From the NCBI GenBank assembly GCA_902761345.1, contig CACWKD010000010.1, forward strand, positions 31,633-66,490: DNA of 34,858 nt. Direction: 5' to 3'. Both the position numbers and the translations under genes were made by a program. The DNA is from an uncultured Ruminococcus sp. Lineage in GTDB: Bacteria; Bacillota; Clostridia; Oscillospirales; Acutalibacteraceae. Positions 1 to 8,117 of the stretch are shown in pieces (position 1 is the stretch's first letter; the number at the start of each line of letters is the position of its first letter). The notes under the pieces were generated by a model. The model saw only the letters and a list, made by a program, of their open reading frames with translations, did not search any database and was not told where the DNA came from.

Positions 1-343
1 AAAAAAAAAAAAAAAAAAAAAATGCATAATTTTGTAGCAATGCACAAATTTGAATTTTTCAAACTGTACATAAATCATAATAGTTTTTGTATAACTATTA
101 TGACTATATTTGACAAATGGCGTAGTTTGTCTTACACATATAATTTACTTCTTATATCTTTTCTAGTCCTATTGCTCAATAATTTACAGAATTTATCTGC
201 TTCTTATAAGTTTTTAAATACACTATTGACAATATATGCAAGTTTGAATTATAATTAGTATAGTTGTAAGTCTGTTTTTATATAAAATTACAACAAATCG
301 GATTTTTGCCGATTATATTCTAAAAGCGTAACGAGGTATTATT
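1..343. other. AT-rich leader region without a convincing gene
   Basis: The region opens with 22 consecutive A bases. A 78-codon open frame at 22-258 has no ribosome binding site, an AT-driven composition and no recognisable family, so I do not call it a gene. The useful content is the promoter at 226-255 and a small inverted repeat (AATCGG at 296-301, CCGATT at 309-314) in the leader of the downstream operon. Confidence 0.6.
226..255 (+). promoter_or_regulatory. Sigma-A promoter of the phosphatase/kinase operon
   Basis: TTGACA at 226-231 and TATAAT at 250-255 are both consensus and are separated by 18 bases. Transcription would start near 262, giving a leader of about 80 bases before the phosphatase gene. 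Confidence 0.7.
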
Positions 344-1189
344 ATGGACGACGCATTACAGAAATTTTTAACTAAAGACTCAAGTCAAACCACCGCAGAT
401 ACTGCCGAGCCTAAAACAGCTAAGTTTTCAGTGGCTACTCATTTGGGTTATTACCGCAGCAATAACGAGGATAACTATTTCGCCGACGAGATAGGCACAA
501 GTCCTGTTGAAAACAGCTCTGTAACCGATGAGCTTTCGCTTAAGGAACGCCGTGTGTTCGCTGTGTGCGACGGTATGGGCGGCGAGGATCTCGGCGAGGA
601 GGCTTCTCTTATATCCGTAGATACTCTTGCAGAGTTTGCTCCCGCTTTGAAAAACGCTTTGCAGAGCGATCTTCACGATATTGTGAACAAGTATGCCAGC
701 GACGCCAACAACAGAGTGTGCCGTATGATAAAAGAACGCAAACTCTCTCACAGCGGCTGTACACTTGCTCTCGTTTGTGTTGACCAGAGATATGTCAGCA
801 TTTTTAACATCGGCGACAGCAGGGTTTATACTTTGCGCGGCGATGAGCTTGCTCAGGTTACTGAGGATCAAACCCTTGCAAATAAAAAAATTAAAGCTAA
901 TATCTATACCGAAGAGGAAGCTAAAAACAGCCGTGATGTTCATGTCATTACTTCTTTTATTGGCGTGGATTCCAGAGAAGTCGGACTGAAAGCTCTATCG
1001 TACAAGCCTATTAAAACGGCTGATATTACTGTGCTTATTTGCAGCGACGGTCTTACCGATATGTGTACTGATGACGAAATTAAGGAGATCCTTTCACAGG
1101 AGTGCGATAACCACGCTCAGCTTCTTGTGGATAAAGCACTCGAAAACGGAGGAGAGGATAACGTAACCTGTATTGTGATTAAAATTTGA
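344..1189 (+). CDS. PP2C-family serine/threonine protein phosphatase
   Basis: This 281-aa protein is a metal-dependent (Mg/Mn) phosphatase that removes phosphate from Ser/Thr residues, and it probably reverses the adjacent kinase. The PP2C motifs are present in order: NED at 41-43, DGMGG at 76-80, IGDSR at 156-160, SDGLTD at 234-239 and GGEDN at 269-273. These include the aspartates that bind the two metals. The length is close to bacterial PrpC/Stp proteins plus about 25 residues of polar N-terminus. No membrane segment is seen, so it should be cytosolic. GAGGT at 333-337 precedes the ATG by six bases. The kinase follows after only 16 bases, so the two are co-transcribed and form an on/off pair. 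I give no symbol because this is not the standard prpC-pknB locus with PASTA repeats. Confidence 0.93.
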   Translation: MDDALQKFLTKDSSQTTADTAEPKTAKFSVATHLGYYRSNNEDNYFADEIGTSPVENSSVTDELSLKERRVFAVCDGMGGEDLGEEASLISVDTLAEFAPALKNALQSDLHDIVNKYASDANNRVCRMIKERKLSHSGCTLALVCVDQRYVSIFNIGDSRVYTLRGDELAQVTEDQTLANKKIKANIYTEEEAKNSRDVHVITSFIGVDSREVGLKALSYKPIKTADITVLICSDGLTDMCTDDEIKEILSQECDNHAQLLVDKALENGGEDNVTCIVIKI

Positions 1190-1205
1190 CAGGGGATTGT
1201 GCAAA

Positions 1206-3524
1206 ATGAACACCAATGATATTATTGAAGAGATCTTGAAACAGATCAAACAGCCCTTGTGGGAGAATTGGTATATCAAAGAGAAAATAGGCTCTGGGGC
1301 GTTCAGTGCAGTATATAAGGTAGAGGCTAAGAGAAGTTCAAGACGTACAAGTATTGCGGCACTGAAAATCGAACCCATCACTTCAGACGGCAAGCACTTT
1401 ATCGACGAGGAGCGTAAAAGACATTATATCGAACAAAAAAAGGAATACTCCGAAACAGAAGCTGAAATTATGTACAACCTCAGAAAATCTCCTTATATTG
1501 TCGCTTATGAGGAAGAGGATATTAAAGAGCTTTATATCAACGGAGTGTTTGAGGGATATTATTATCTTATAAGAATGGAGTATCTTAACAGCGTTACCGA
1601 CAAAATGTCTAACGGTACTTTCGATTACTCCGAAGCTAATGTCGTTAAGCTTGCTTTAAACATAGGCAACGGTATTAAAACCGCTCACGATATAGGTGTT
1701 ATTCACCGTGATATTAAACTCGATAATTTTTTTGTTGACGATTTCGGTCTGTATAAGCTTGGCGATTTTAACATTTCCAAAAAAACCGACGCTACAAGAA
1801 CTTTTGCAGGTACTCACGGCTATCTCGCTCCCGAAATATTTATGGCTAAAGCTAATGTTGACGTAAACTATACCAGTCAGGCGGATATTTACTCTTTCGG
1901 AATTTGTTTGTATCAGTTTATGAACGATCTGCTGTTCCCGTTTGAGGACGATAACATTGATATGGAAACAGCTATTGACCGCAGAATGAACGGTGAAAAG
2001 CTTCCTCCGCCTAAATATGCTTCGCCCGAGTTTGCAAGAATTATCCTTAAAGCCTGTGAGTTCAGTGTTGAAACACGTTACCGTACTATGGACGAAATGC
2101 TCAGAGATCTTACCGTCCTTAACGGAGATCTTATTTACAGCAGCAGGCTTGAAGTGCAGCCAAAGGAAGAGAAAAAAGAATACTACAACGATGAGAGAAT
2201 AAGCGATCTCCCTGCTCCTACCTACGACAGCGAAAATGAGGTAGAAAACCCTTCCGAAAATGAAGATTTACTGAATGTTACAGTCGGCTGTACAATAGAA
2301 TTCGGACATTACTATATGTCAAACAGCAATTATAAAGAACCTATTGAGTGGCGTGTGCTTGATATTCAGGAAAGACGCGCGCTTATCACAAGTGTTTACG
2401 GAATTGACGCTAACAGATATAACCAATCGCCCGGCCCCGCACCGTGGCAAACCTCTTCTATGAGGCAGTGGCTTAACAACGAATTTATTAACACAGCGTT
2501 TAAAGAAGCGGAAAGAAATGCTATACTCCAAGCAGAGCTTATCAACAATGATAACACCGTTTACCTTACCGAAAACGGCAGCAACACTGTTGACAGAGTT
2601 TTTCTGCTGAGTTTATATGAAGCTAATACTTACTTTAAAAACGACGAGGACAGAGTTTTATATCCAACAGAACTTGCTGTCAGTCAAGGCGTTTACGTTG
2701 CCGAAAACGGCGGCTGCTGGTGGTGGCTGAGATCTCCCGGAAGTCACGACCACTATGCGGCAGATGTTGATTACGGCGGAGATATTGACAGCTACGGCAG
2801 CGATAAATATAACGGTATTAATGCTATCCGCCCTGCTATGTGGGTATCTATTGACGATCTGTTTGATTCATGGGAGCCTATCCCCTCTGAGATCATTACA
2901 GCTGATGAAGATATTCCCTCAGTATTTGCGGTAAGCTCTAAAGGCTACAATACTGTTGAATTTGGCAGCTATTACACTAACACTCTGCTCAGCAAAGGTC
3001 CTATCAGGTGGAGAGTTCTTGAAGTCCGAGATAAGATCGCACTCCTTATTACGGATAGATGTATTGACTGTATGCCATACAGCAAAAACGACGATGATGT
3101 TACTTGGTCACAAAGCGAAATACGAAAGTGGCTGAATAAAGATTTCCTAAACACCGCTTTTGCGCCCGGACAGCGTGCAGGTATAGTGCCTGTAAACAAT
3201 ACCAATCCTGCCAACCCATTATATGAAACTCGTGGAGGAATTATTACACAGGATCATATATTCCTTTTGAGTATTGACGAAATGTATAAGTATTTTGAGG
3301 ACGACAAGGATCGCTCTGCAAAACCGACCGGATACGCAAGAGGCAAAGGACTTTTTGTAAGTCACAACGGTAAATCCTGGTGGTGGCTGAGGTCTTCGGG
3401 AAACGCACAAAATTATGCGGCAGATGTTGATTACGGCGGAGATGTTGATTATTACGGAAGCGCTGTTCAGTCATCTAACAACGGCATCAGACCTGCTATG
3501 TGGGTAAAGCTGGACGTTCTTTAA
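1206..3524 (+). CDS. Soluble Ser/Thr protein kinase with two C-terminal DUF6273 domains
   Basis: This 772-aa protein has a Hanks-type kinase domain at about residues 22-290. It shows a glycine loop at 28-36, the ATP lysine K54, the catalytic loop HRDIKLDN at 167-174, metal aspartate D187 in DFN instead of the usual DFG, and APE at 208-210. A polar linker (about 291-355) leads to two tandem DUF6273 domains, about 356-550 and 575-772. Each ends with WWWLRS (505-510 and 725-730) and IRPAMWV (541-547 and 761-767). There is no transmembrane helix and no PASTA repeat, unlike PknB, so the sensing part is cytosolic. I prefer the ATG at 1206: an in-frame TTG at 1197 would lie on the AGGGGAT binding site at 1191-1197. 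What DUF6273 binds is unknown; a C-type-lectin/FGE-like fold is possible from the WW and RPA motifs. The partner phosphatase lies just upstream. Confidence 0.9.
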   Translation: MNTNDIIEEILKQIKQPLWENWYIKEKIGSGAFSAVYKVEAKRSSRRTSIAALKIEPITSDGKHFIDEERKRHYIEQKKEYSETEAEIMYNLRKSPYIVAYEEEDIKELYINGVFEGYYYLIRMEYLNSVTDKMSNGTFDYSEANVVKLALNIGNGIKTAHDIGVIHRDIKLDNFFVDDFGLYKLGDFNISKKTDATRTFAGTHGYLAPEIFMAKANVDVNYTSQADIYSFGICLYQFMNDLLFPFEDDNIDMETAIDRRMNGEKLPPPKYASPEFARIILKACEFSVETRYRTMDEMLRDLTVLNGDLIYSSRLEVQPKEEKKEYYNDERISDLPAPTYDSENEVENPSENEDLLNVTVGCTIEFGHYYMSNSNYKEPIEWRVLDIQERRALITSVYGIDANRYNQSPGPAPWQTSSMRQWLNNEFINTAFKEAERNAILQAELINNDNTVYLTENGSNTVDRVFLLSLYEANTYFKNDEDRVLYPTELAVSQGVYVAENGGCWWWLRSPGSHDHYAADVDYGGDIDSYGSDKYNGINAIRPAMWVSIDDLFDSWEPIPSEIITADEDIPSVFAVSSKGYNTVEFGSYYTNTLLSKGPIRWRVLEVRDKIALLITDRCIDCMPYSKNDDDVTWSQSEIRKWLNKDFLNTAFAPGQRAGIVPVNNTNPANPLYETRGGIITQDHIFLLSIDEMYKYFEDDKDRSAKPTGYARGKGLFVSHNGKSWWWLRSSGNAQNYAADVDYGGDVDYYGSAVQSSNNGIRPAMWVKLDVL

Positions 3525-3534
3525 TAAAAATTTT

Positions 3535-3573
3535 GTGAGAGTAGATATTATTCTGCTCTCACTTTTCTTTTTT
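3535..3573 (+). terminator. Rho-independent terminator of the phosphatase/kinase operon
   Basis: GTGAGAGTAG (3535-3544) pairs with CTGCTCTCAC (3553-3562) with one G-T wobble, and a T-rich run follows at 3563-3573. It lies 10 bases after the kinase stop. Confidence 0.85.
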
Positions 3574-3577
3574 ACAG

Positions 3578-3611
3578 AAAAATACCGACCACAGAAAATA
3601 TTGCGATCGGT
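3578..3611 (-). terminator. Terminator of the polysaccharide deacetylase gene
   Basis: On the minus strand ACCGATC (3611-3605) pairs with GGTCGGT (3590-3584), with one wobble, followed by ATTTTTC. It lies just past the deacetylase stop at 3618 and back-to-back with the kinase terminator. Confidence 0.7.
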
Positions 3612-3617
3612 AAAAAA

Positions 3618-4979
3618 TTATTCGTCTATATCTGTTGATATTTCTGTATCGGTATTATCTGAAAAATCGGAACTTGTATCTATATCTGTTTCGGTTTCTT
3701 CGTATGATGTATCTGTATCAATATCGGTTTCATATTCGGTTTCTGTATCGGTAATAACTTCGCTGTCGGTATCGTCGTCGCTTTCATTTGTATCAATATA
3801 TACTGTTGAATCAACAGGATACTGCGAGAAATGAGCCGTATTCGATATAGGATAACCGTATCGTGTAAGCAGTTCGTCTACTGTTACAAAAATATATCCC
3901 TCCTGCTTTAACTCGTCCATCGCTTCGAGTACGGCATCTACGCTGGTTTTATACAAATCATGAAGCAATACAATACTGCCGTCACAGGCATGAGAGAGGA
4001 TCTCGTTCTTTACACTGTATTTATTTCTTGTTTTCCAATCAAGCGTATCAACCGACCACATAGTAAATGTCTTGTCAACCGTACTTGCCTGATACTGTGT
4101 ATAAGAACCGTAAGGCGGGCGAAAGGCTGTTGCATACTGACCGCAAGCGTTGAAAATAGCATCGTCTGTAATTGCTATCTCGTTTCGCCATGAACTTTCA
4201 CCGTAAGCCGTCATTCTTATATGATTATAAGTGTGATTACCAATCTGATGACCGTCCTCAACCATTATCGGCAAAAGTTCGGGATAAAGCTCTACTCTGC
4301 TGCCTACCATAAAAAATGTTGCGTGTGCCCCTCTATCCCTCAAACCATCAAGAAGTTCGGGAGTATAAATACTTGGACCGTCATCAAATGTAAATGCAAT
4401 AGCTTTTTTTCCGTCAAGCGTATCTGTATCTATAATGAGATTGCCGTTTTCATCAAATTGTTCTTCGCTGATAACTTCGGGAATAACACTCGGCTCAGGC
4501 TCATAATACTGTGCATCCTCTTGCGGCTGAGAAGATGTTCCCGAATTGGAACCTGCGGTTGTATTTGTTGTTGTAGTTGAAGCCGATGAAGTTGATGTGT
4601 TCCTTGAACTCACCTGTGATGTTACAGGCTTAGAGCTTGTCTTTGAATCTGCACTCGATGTGTTGCTGTCGGTTTTTCCCGATGATGTAACGGCCGATGA
4701 TTTCTTGCTGCTTGAAGAATTATTCTTTTCAGATGAAACAGTATCGGACGCTCTGGCACTGCTGTCATTCCTCTCTGAAATTTCCGATGATACTAATGTA
4801 CTCGAACTGTTAAGGGTTTCTGTCACATCTTCGTTTTCTTCGATCAGTGACACAGTATCATAATTATCAGAGATCGTTTCTGTTTTATCATACGACTTCG
4901 GTACAAAGACAAATGCCAAAGTTGCTGCTGCAATAAGAATTATCAATGCAGCAATTATTACAAATTTATTGTTTTTCAT
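3618..4979 (-). CDS. Secreted or membrane-anchored polysaccharide deacetylase (NodB/CE4)
   Basis: This 453-aa protein hydrolyses N- or O-acetyl groups from a polysaccharide, probably peptidoglycan or another wall glycan. It has an N-terminal hydrophobic segment (about 6-26, signal anchor), a Ser/Thr-rich low-complexity linker (about 58-150) that would span the wall, and a NodB domain (about 190-372). All five catalytic motifs are present: TFDDG at 197-201, the metal histidines in HxxxH at 249 and 253, RPPYG at 287-291, DxxDW at 311-315, and LLHD at 338-341. A 54-residue tail (400-453) is almost entirely Asp, Thr, Glu and Ser with a short repeating pattern. The gene has its own promoter and terminator, so it is a single-gene unit. 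The substrate cannot be read from the sequence. Confidence 0.92.
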   Translation of the reverse strand: MKNNKFVIIAALIILIAAATLAFVFVPKSYDKTETISDNYDTVSLIEENEDVTETLNSSSTLVSSEISERNDSSARASDTVSSEKNNSSSSKKSSAVTSSGKTDSNTSSADSKTSSKPVTSQVSSRNTSTSSASTTTTNTTAGSNSGTSSQPQEDAQYYEPEPSVIPEVISEEQFDENGNLIIDTDTLDGKKAIAFTFDDGPSIYTPELLDGLRDRGAHATFFMVGSRVELYPELLPIMVEDGHQIGNHTYNHIRMTAYGESSWRNEIAITDDAIFNACGQYATAFRPPYGSYTQYQASTVDKTFTMWSVDTLDWKTRNKYSVKNEILSHACDGSIVLLHDLYKTSVDAVLEAMDELKQEGYIFVTVDELLTRYGYPISNTAHFSQYPVDSTVYIDTNESDDDTDSEVITDTETEYETDIDTDTSYEETETDIDTSSDFSDNTDTEISTDIDE

Positions 4980-5035
4980 TTTGGAAGAATTCCCCTTTGA
5001 TATGTATAAATTCTGATAATTAATTCTATACTGTC

Positions 5036-5064
5036 ATTATAGTATCGTTTACGGTATTTGTCAA
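5036..5064 (-). promoter_or_regulatory. Sigma-A promoter of the polysaccharide deacetylase gene
   Basis: On the minus strand TTGACA (5064-5059) and TATAAT (5041-5036) are exact consensus boxes with a 17-base spacer, about 55 bases upstream of the start codon. Confidence 0.85.
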
Positions 5065-5097
5065 TCTTTACATTTACTTTCTCATTCCTACACCCAA

Positions 5098-5133
5098 CAA
5101 AAAATCAGGCAGAATGTGAAAATCTGCCTGATT
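5098..5133 (-). terminator. Terminator of pckG
   Basis: A perfect 11-bp stem, AATCAGGCAGA with TCTGCCTGATT (5123-5133 and 5103-5113), is followed on the minus strand by a T run. It lies 16 bases past the pckG stop. Confidence 0.9.
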
Positions 5134-5148
5134 AGTATTAATAATCAA

Positions 5149-6915
5149 TTACTCTGCAAGTCTTGCCTTCAAGCCCTCAAGCTCATCTCTGAGTTCCTGC
5201 GGAAGTCTGTCGCCAAAGATCTTGTAGTAGTTCTCGATCTCCTCAGCCTCTGCTGTCCACTTCTCCTTATCAACAACAAGGATCTTCTTGAGTGTTTCTA
5301 TATCCATATCAAGACCCTCGAGGTTAATATCCTCAGGATTAGGAACATATCCGATAGGTGTTTCCTGTGCGTCTGCTGTACCCTCACATCTCTTGAGAAT
5401 CCATTCGATTACACGGAAGTTGTCGCCAAATCCCGGCCACATAAAGTTGCCGTTCTCATCAAGACGGAACCAGTTTACATTGAAGATCTTAGGAGCCTTA
5501 TCGCCCAAAAGCTCGCCCATCTCACACCAGTGCTTGAAGTAGTCACCCATATGATAACCGCAGAACGGAAGCATAGCCATAGGATCGTGTCTGAGCTGAC
5601 CTACTGCGCCTGTTGCGGCAGCTGTTGTCTCGGAAGCCATGATAGAACCTACGAATACGCCGTTGTTCCAGCTTCTTGACTGATATACAAGCGGAGTTGT
5701 TGTAGCGCGTCTGCCGCCGAAGATGATAGCTGTGATCGGAACACCTGCTGTGTCGTCAAACTTATCGCTTATGCATGGGCAGTTCTTAGCAGGAGCTGTG
5801 AAACGGCTGTTCGGGTGAGCGCCCTTAACGTCGCTTGTCTTACCGTTCCAAGGCTTACCTGTCCAGTCGATAGCATTCTCAGGCGGATTCTTGTCGAGTC
5901 CTTCCCACCATACTGTGTTGTTCTCCAGATTGAGGCATACGTTAGTAAAGATCGTACCCTTCTTTGTAGAAGCAAGTGCGTTCGGGTTTGACTTCTCATT
6001 TGTACCCGGTGCAACGCCAAAGAAACCATTCTCGGGGTTGATAGCCCAAAGTCTGCCATCGGGACCTTTACGCATCCAAGCAATATCGTCACCGAGTGTC
6101 CAAGCCTTATAGCCTGCGTCACGATAAGCCTTTGGAGGAATAAGCATAGCGAGGTTTGTCTTTCCGCAAGCTGACGGGAATGCAGCTGTTACATACTTAA
6201 TATCGCCCTGCGGATTCTCAACACCAAGAATAAGCATATGCTCAGCCATCCACTGGTCGTTCTTACCGAGGTAAGAAGCAATTCTGAGCGCAAAGCACTT
6301 CTTGCCAAGAAGTACGTTTCCGCCGTATGCAGAGTTTACGGAAATAATATAGTTATCCTCGGGGAAGTGAGTGATATATCTCTTCTCCGGATCAACATCA
6401 CACTTAGCGTGAAGTCCTTTGATCCAGTTCTCGCTGTCGCCAAGTTCGTCTTCAACAGCCTTGCCAACTCTTGTCATAATAGACATATTAAGTACAACGT
6501 AGATAGAATCTGTTACCTCGTAACCGATCTGTGCAAGCGGTGAGCCAACAGGACCCATTGAATAAGGGATAACATACATTGTGCGTCCCTTGTAAGTACC
6601 TCTTGCAATATCAAAAAGCATTTTGTATGCTTCCTTAGGATCCATCCAGTGGTTTGTAGGACCTGCGTCCTTTTCATCTCTGCAGCAGATAAATGTTCTT
6701 GCCTCAACACGAGCAACGTCATTTTCCTTTGTGCGGTGCAGATAACAATCAGGGAGAAGATCCTCGTTAAGCTTGATCATCTCGCCGGTAGCAACAGCCT
6801 CTGCCTTAAGCGCTGCAAGCTGCTCTGCAGAACCGTCGATCCATACAACCTCATCAGGTGTAACAAGTTCTTTCATTTCTTCAACCCATGAAAGAACGGA
6901 CTTATTATTAGTCAT
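5149..6915 (-). CDS. pckG: Phosphoenolpyruvate carboxykinase (GTP)
   Basis: This 588-aa enzyme interconverts oxaloacetate plus GTP with PEP, CO2 and GDP. In fermentative gut anaerobes it often runs toward CO2 fixation, feeding succinate or malate. The GTP-family signature is clear: RTMYVIPYSMGPVGSP at 111-126, SAYGGN at 195-200, and the P-loop with its reactive cysteine, FPSACGKTN, at 246-254. DDIAWM and FGVAPGTN follow downstream. Length matches the 590-620 aa of the GTP family, not the 530-aa ATP family. The start is preceded by AAGGAG about 10 bases upstream. It is a single-gene unit with a strong promoter (6963-6991) and terminator. The direction of flux is inferred from family knowledge. 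Confidence 0.96.
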   Translation of the reverse strand: MTNNKSVLSWVEEMKELVTPDEVVWIDGSAEQLAALKAEAVATGEMIKLNEDLLPDCYLHRTKENDVARVEARTFICCRDEKDAGPTNHWMDPKEAYKMLFDIARGTYKGRTMYVIPYSMGPVGSPLAQIGYEVTDSIYVVLNMSIMTRVGKAVEDELGDSENWIKGLHAKCDVDPEKRYITHFPEDNYIISVNSAYGGNVLLGKKCFALRIASYLGKNDQWMAEHMLILGVENPQGDIKYVTAAFPSACGKTNLAMLIPPKAYRDAGYKAWTLGDDIAWMRKGPDGRLWAINPENGFFGVAPGTNEKSNPNALASTKKGTIFTNVCLNLENNTVWWEGLDKNPPENAIDWTGKPWNGKTSDVKGAHPNSRFTAPAKNCPCISDKFDDTAGVPITAIIFGGRRATTTPLVYQSRSWNNGVFVGSIMASETTAAATGAVGQLRHDPMAMLPFCGYHMGDYFKHWCEMGELLGDKAPKIFNVNWFRLDENGNFMWPGFGDNFRVIEWILKRCEGTADAQETPIGYVPNPEDINLEGLDMDIETLKKILVVDKEKWTAEAEEIENYYKIFGDRLPQELRDELEGLKARLAE

Positions 6916-6962
6916 TTGAATTAACTCCTTTCTCTGCTGTAAAACAGCATTATTACAAAGTA

Positions 6963-6991
6963 ATTATACAACAAAATTTGAATTTGTTCAA
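6963..6991 (-). promoter_or_regulatory. Sigma-A promoter of pckG with a dyad in the spacer
   Basis: On the minus strand TTGAAC (6991-6986) and TATAAT (6968-6963) are separated by 17 bases. The spacer carries the inverted repeat AACAAA-N7-TTTGTT, which could be a regulator binding site; no known operator consensus is matched. Confidence 0.75.
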
Positions 6992-7127
6992 TAGATAAAT
7001 TTCATTTTTTGTATATTAGTTAGAAAAAACTTATCTGACAGTTCATTTTCTTCCTATAAAAAATTATTTTATACTGCCAAATTAATTTCTAAGCTGACTG
7101 TGCGGATTTTGTATAATTTACCGATAA

Positions 7128-7167
7128 AACAAAATTCAGGGTACAAGCTGTAAAGCTATCCCTTGAA
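7128..7167 (-). terminator. Probable terminator of upp
   Basis: On the minus strand TTCAAGGG (7167-7160) pairs with CCCTGAA (7141-7135) with a single bulged base, and TTTTGTTTTA follows. It lies about 55 bases after the upp stop. Confidence 0.6.
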
Positions 7168-7221
7168 TAAGGCTGATTTTAATCTTTCATCAGTATTATA
7201 CTAAGTAATACAAATGCACGA

Positions 7222-7851
7222 TCACTTTGTTCCGAAAATACGGTCGCCTGCATCGCCGAGACCCGGACATATATATGCGTTCTCGTTAAGACATCTGTCA
7301 AGATTACCGCAGAATATACGAATATCGGGGTGTGCCTCGCTCAGCTTTTTAAGTCCCTCAGGAGCTGCAATAATACACATAAATTTAATATTCCTGCCTC
7401 CGTGCTGTTTTACAAAGTCAATAGCAGCTACGGCAGAACCGCCTGTTGCAAGCATTGGGTCAAGAACTAATATTTCTCTTTCTTCAATAAAAGCAGGGAG
7501 CTTACAGTAATACTCATGAGGTTCGTGAGTTTTTTCATCTCTGTATAAACCTATGTGACCTACCTTTGCCGAGGGTACAAGCGAGAGAATACCGTTTACC
7601 ATGCCCAATCCTGCTCTGAGAATAGGAACTATCGCAAGCTTTCTGCCGGCTATTTCCGGTGACATACACGATTCTATCGGGGTTTCGGTTTCAACATCTG
7701 TTGTGGGGAGATCCCTCAAAGCTTCATACCCCATAAGCATAGCGATCTCCTCAACCAGCTTACGAAATTCGTTAGTACCTGTTGATTTTTTTCTCAATAA
7801 AGTAATCTTATGTTTGATAAGCGGGTGATCCATTATAAAGACATTATCCAT
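7222..7851 (-). CDS. upp: Uracil phosphoribosyltransferase
   Basis: This 209-aa enzyme makes UMP from uracil and PRPP in pyrimidine salvage. It shows the family's conserved core and the PRPP-binding loop [10 protein letters not shown] at residues 131-140. I chose the ATG at 7851. An in-frame ATG nine bases upstream (7860) touches the AGGAG binding site directly, whereas 7851 has a normal nine-base spacing and gives the usual 208-209 aa length. It stands alone behind a perfect consensus promoter. No attenuator or PyrR-type leader is evident in the short 5' leader. Confidence 0.96.
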   Translation of the reverse strand: MDNVFIMDHPLIKHKITLLRKKSTGTNEFRKLVEEIAMLMGYEALRDLPTTDVETETPIESCMSPEIAGRKLAIVPILRAGLGMVNGILSLVPSAKVGHIGLYRDEKTHEPHEYYCKLPAFIEEREILVLDPMLATGGSAVAAIDFVKQHGGRNIKFMCIIAAPEGLKKLSEAHPDIRIFCGNLDRCLNENAYICPGLGDAGDRIFGTK

Positions 7852-7882
7852 AAAAATCATCTCCTGTTATAGTAATAAATAT

Positions 7883-7911
7883 ATTATATACCGTATCTGT
7901 GCTTTTGTCAA
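7883..7911 (-). promoter_or_regulatory. Sigma-A promoter of upp
   Basis: On the minus strand TTGACA (7911-7906) and TATAAT (7888-7883) are exact consensus with a 17-base spacer, 32 bases upstream of the start codon. Confidence 0.85.
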
Positions 7912-8053
7912 AGGTGGATTATCAAAGATACGGTAAAACATATTAAAATGCAGCATTTCTTTCCCATAAAATAAGTTTTTCTATCTCTGATTTCAACTAT
8001 ATAAGTCGATTTTTGAAAATAATAAAAATTTGAAAGTTTCTTACAAATTTTTG

Positions 8054-8082
8054 TTGCATAAAAAATAATAATGTTATATAAT
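8054..8082 (+). promoter_or_regulatory. Possible promoter of the radC-like gene
   Basis: TATAAT at 8077-8082 is consensus. The best -35 candidate is a weak TTGCAT at 8054-8059 with a 17-base spacer. It is correctly placed upstream of the gene starting at 8118. Confidence 0.5.
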
Positions 8083-8117
8083 TTTATTGGCAGAAACTAA
8101 TGAAAGGACGTGTTTTT

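Larger units (their letters stand above)
6916..7221. other. Intergenic region between pckG and upp
   Basis: It holds the pckG ribosome binding site and promoter (6963-6991) and the upp terminator (7128-7167). The AT-rich stretch between them (about 6992-7127) shows no gene or RNA that I can support. Confidence 0.6.

Noticed and set aside
1-22. Poly-A tract as a biological feature
   Set aside because: A 22-base homopolymer exactly at the window edge is more likely a contig end or sequencing artefact.
22-258. 78-codon open frame at the left end
   Set aside because: No binding site, AT-driven residues, overlaps the operon promoter and resembles no family.
1197-1205. TTG start for the kinase nine bases upstream
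   Set aside because: The TTG touches the ribosome binding site, while the ATG at 1206 has normal spacing.
2260-3524. Diversity-generating retroelement target in the DUF6273 repeats
   Set aside because: The motifs recall variable proteins of such systems, but no reverse transcriptase or template repeat is in the window, and no adenine-biased variation is visible.
3535-4863. Ser/Val-rich open frames on the plus strand (3535-3834, 4546-4863)
   Set aside because: They are antisense shadows of the low-complexity parts of the deacetylase gene.
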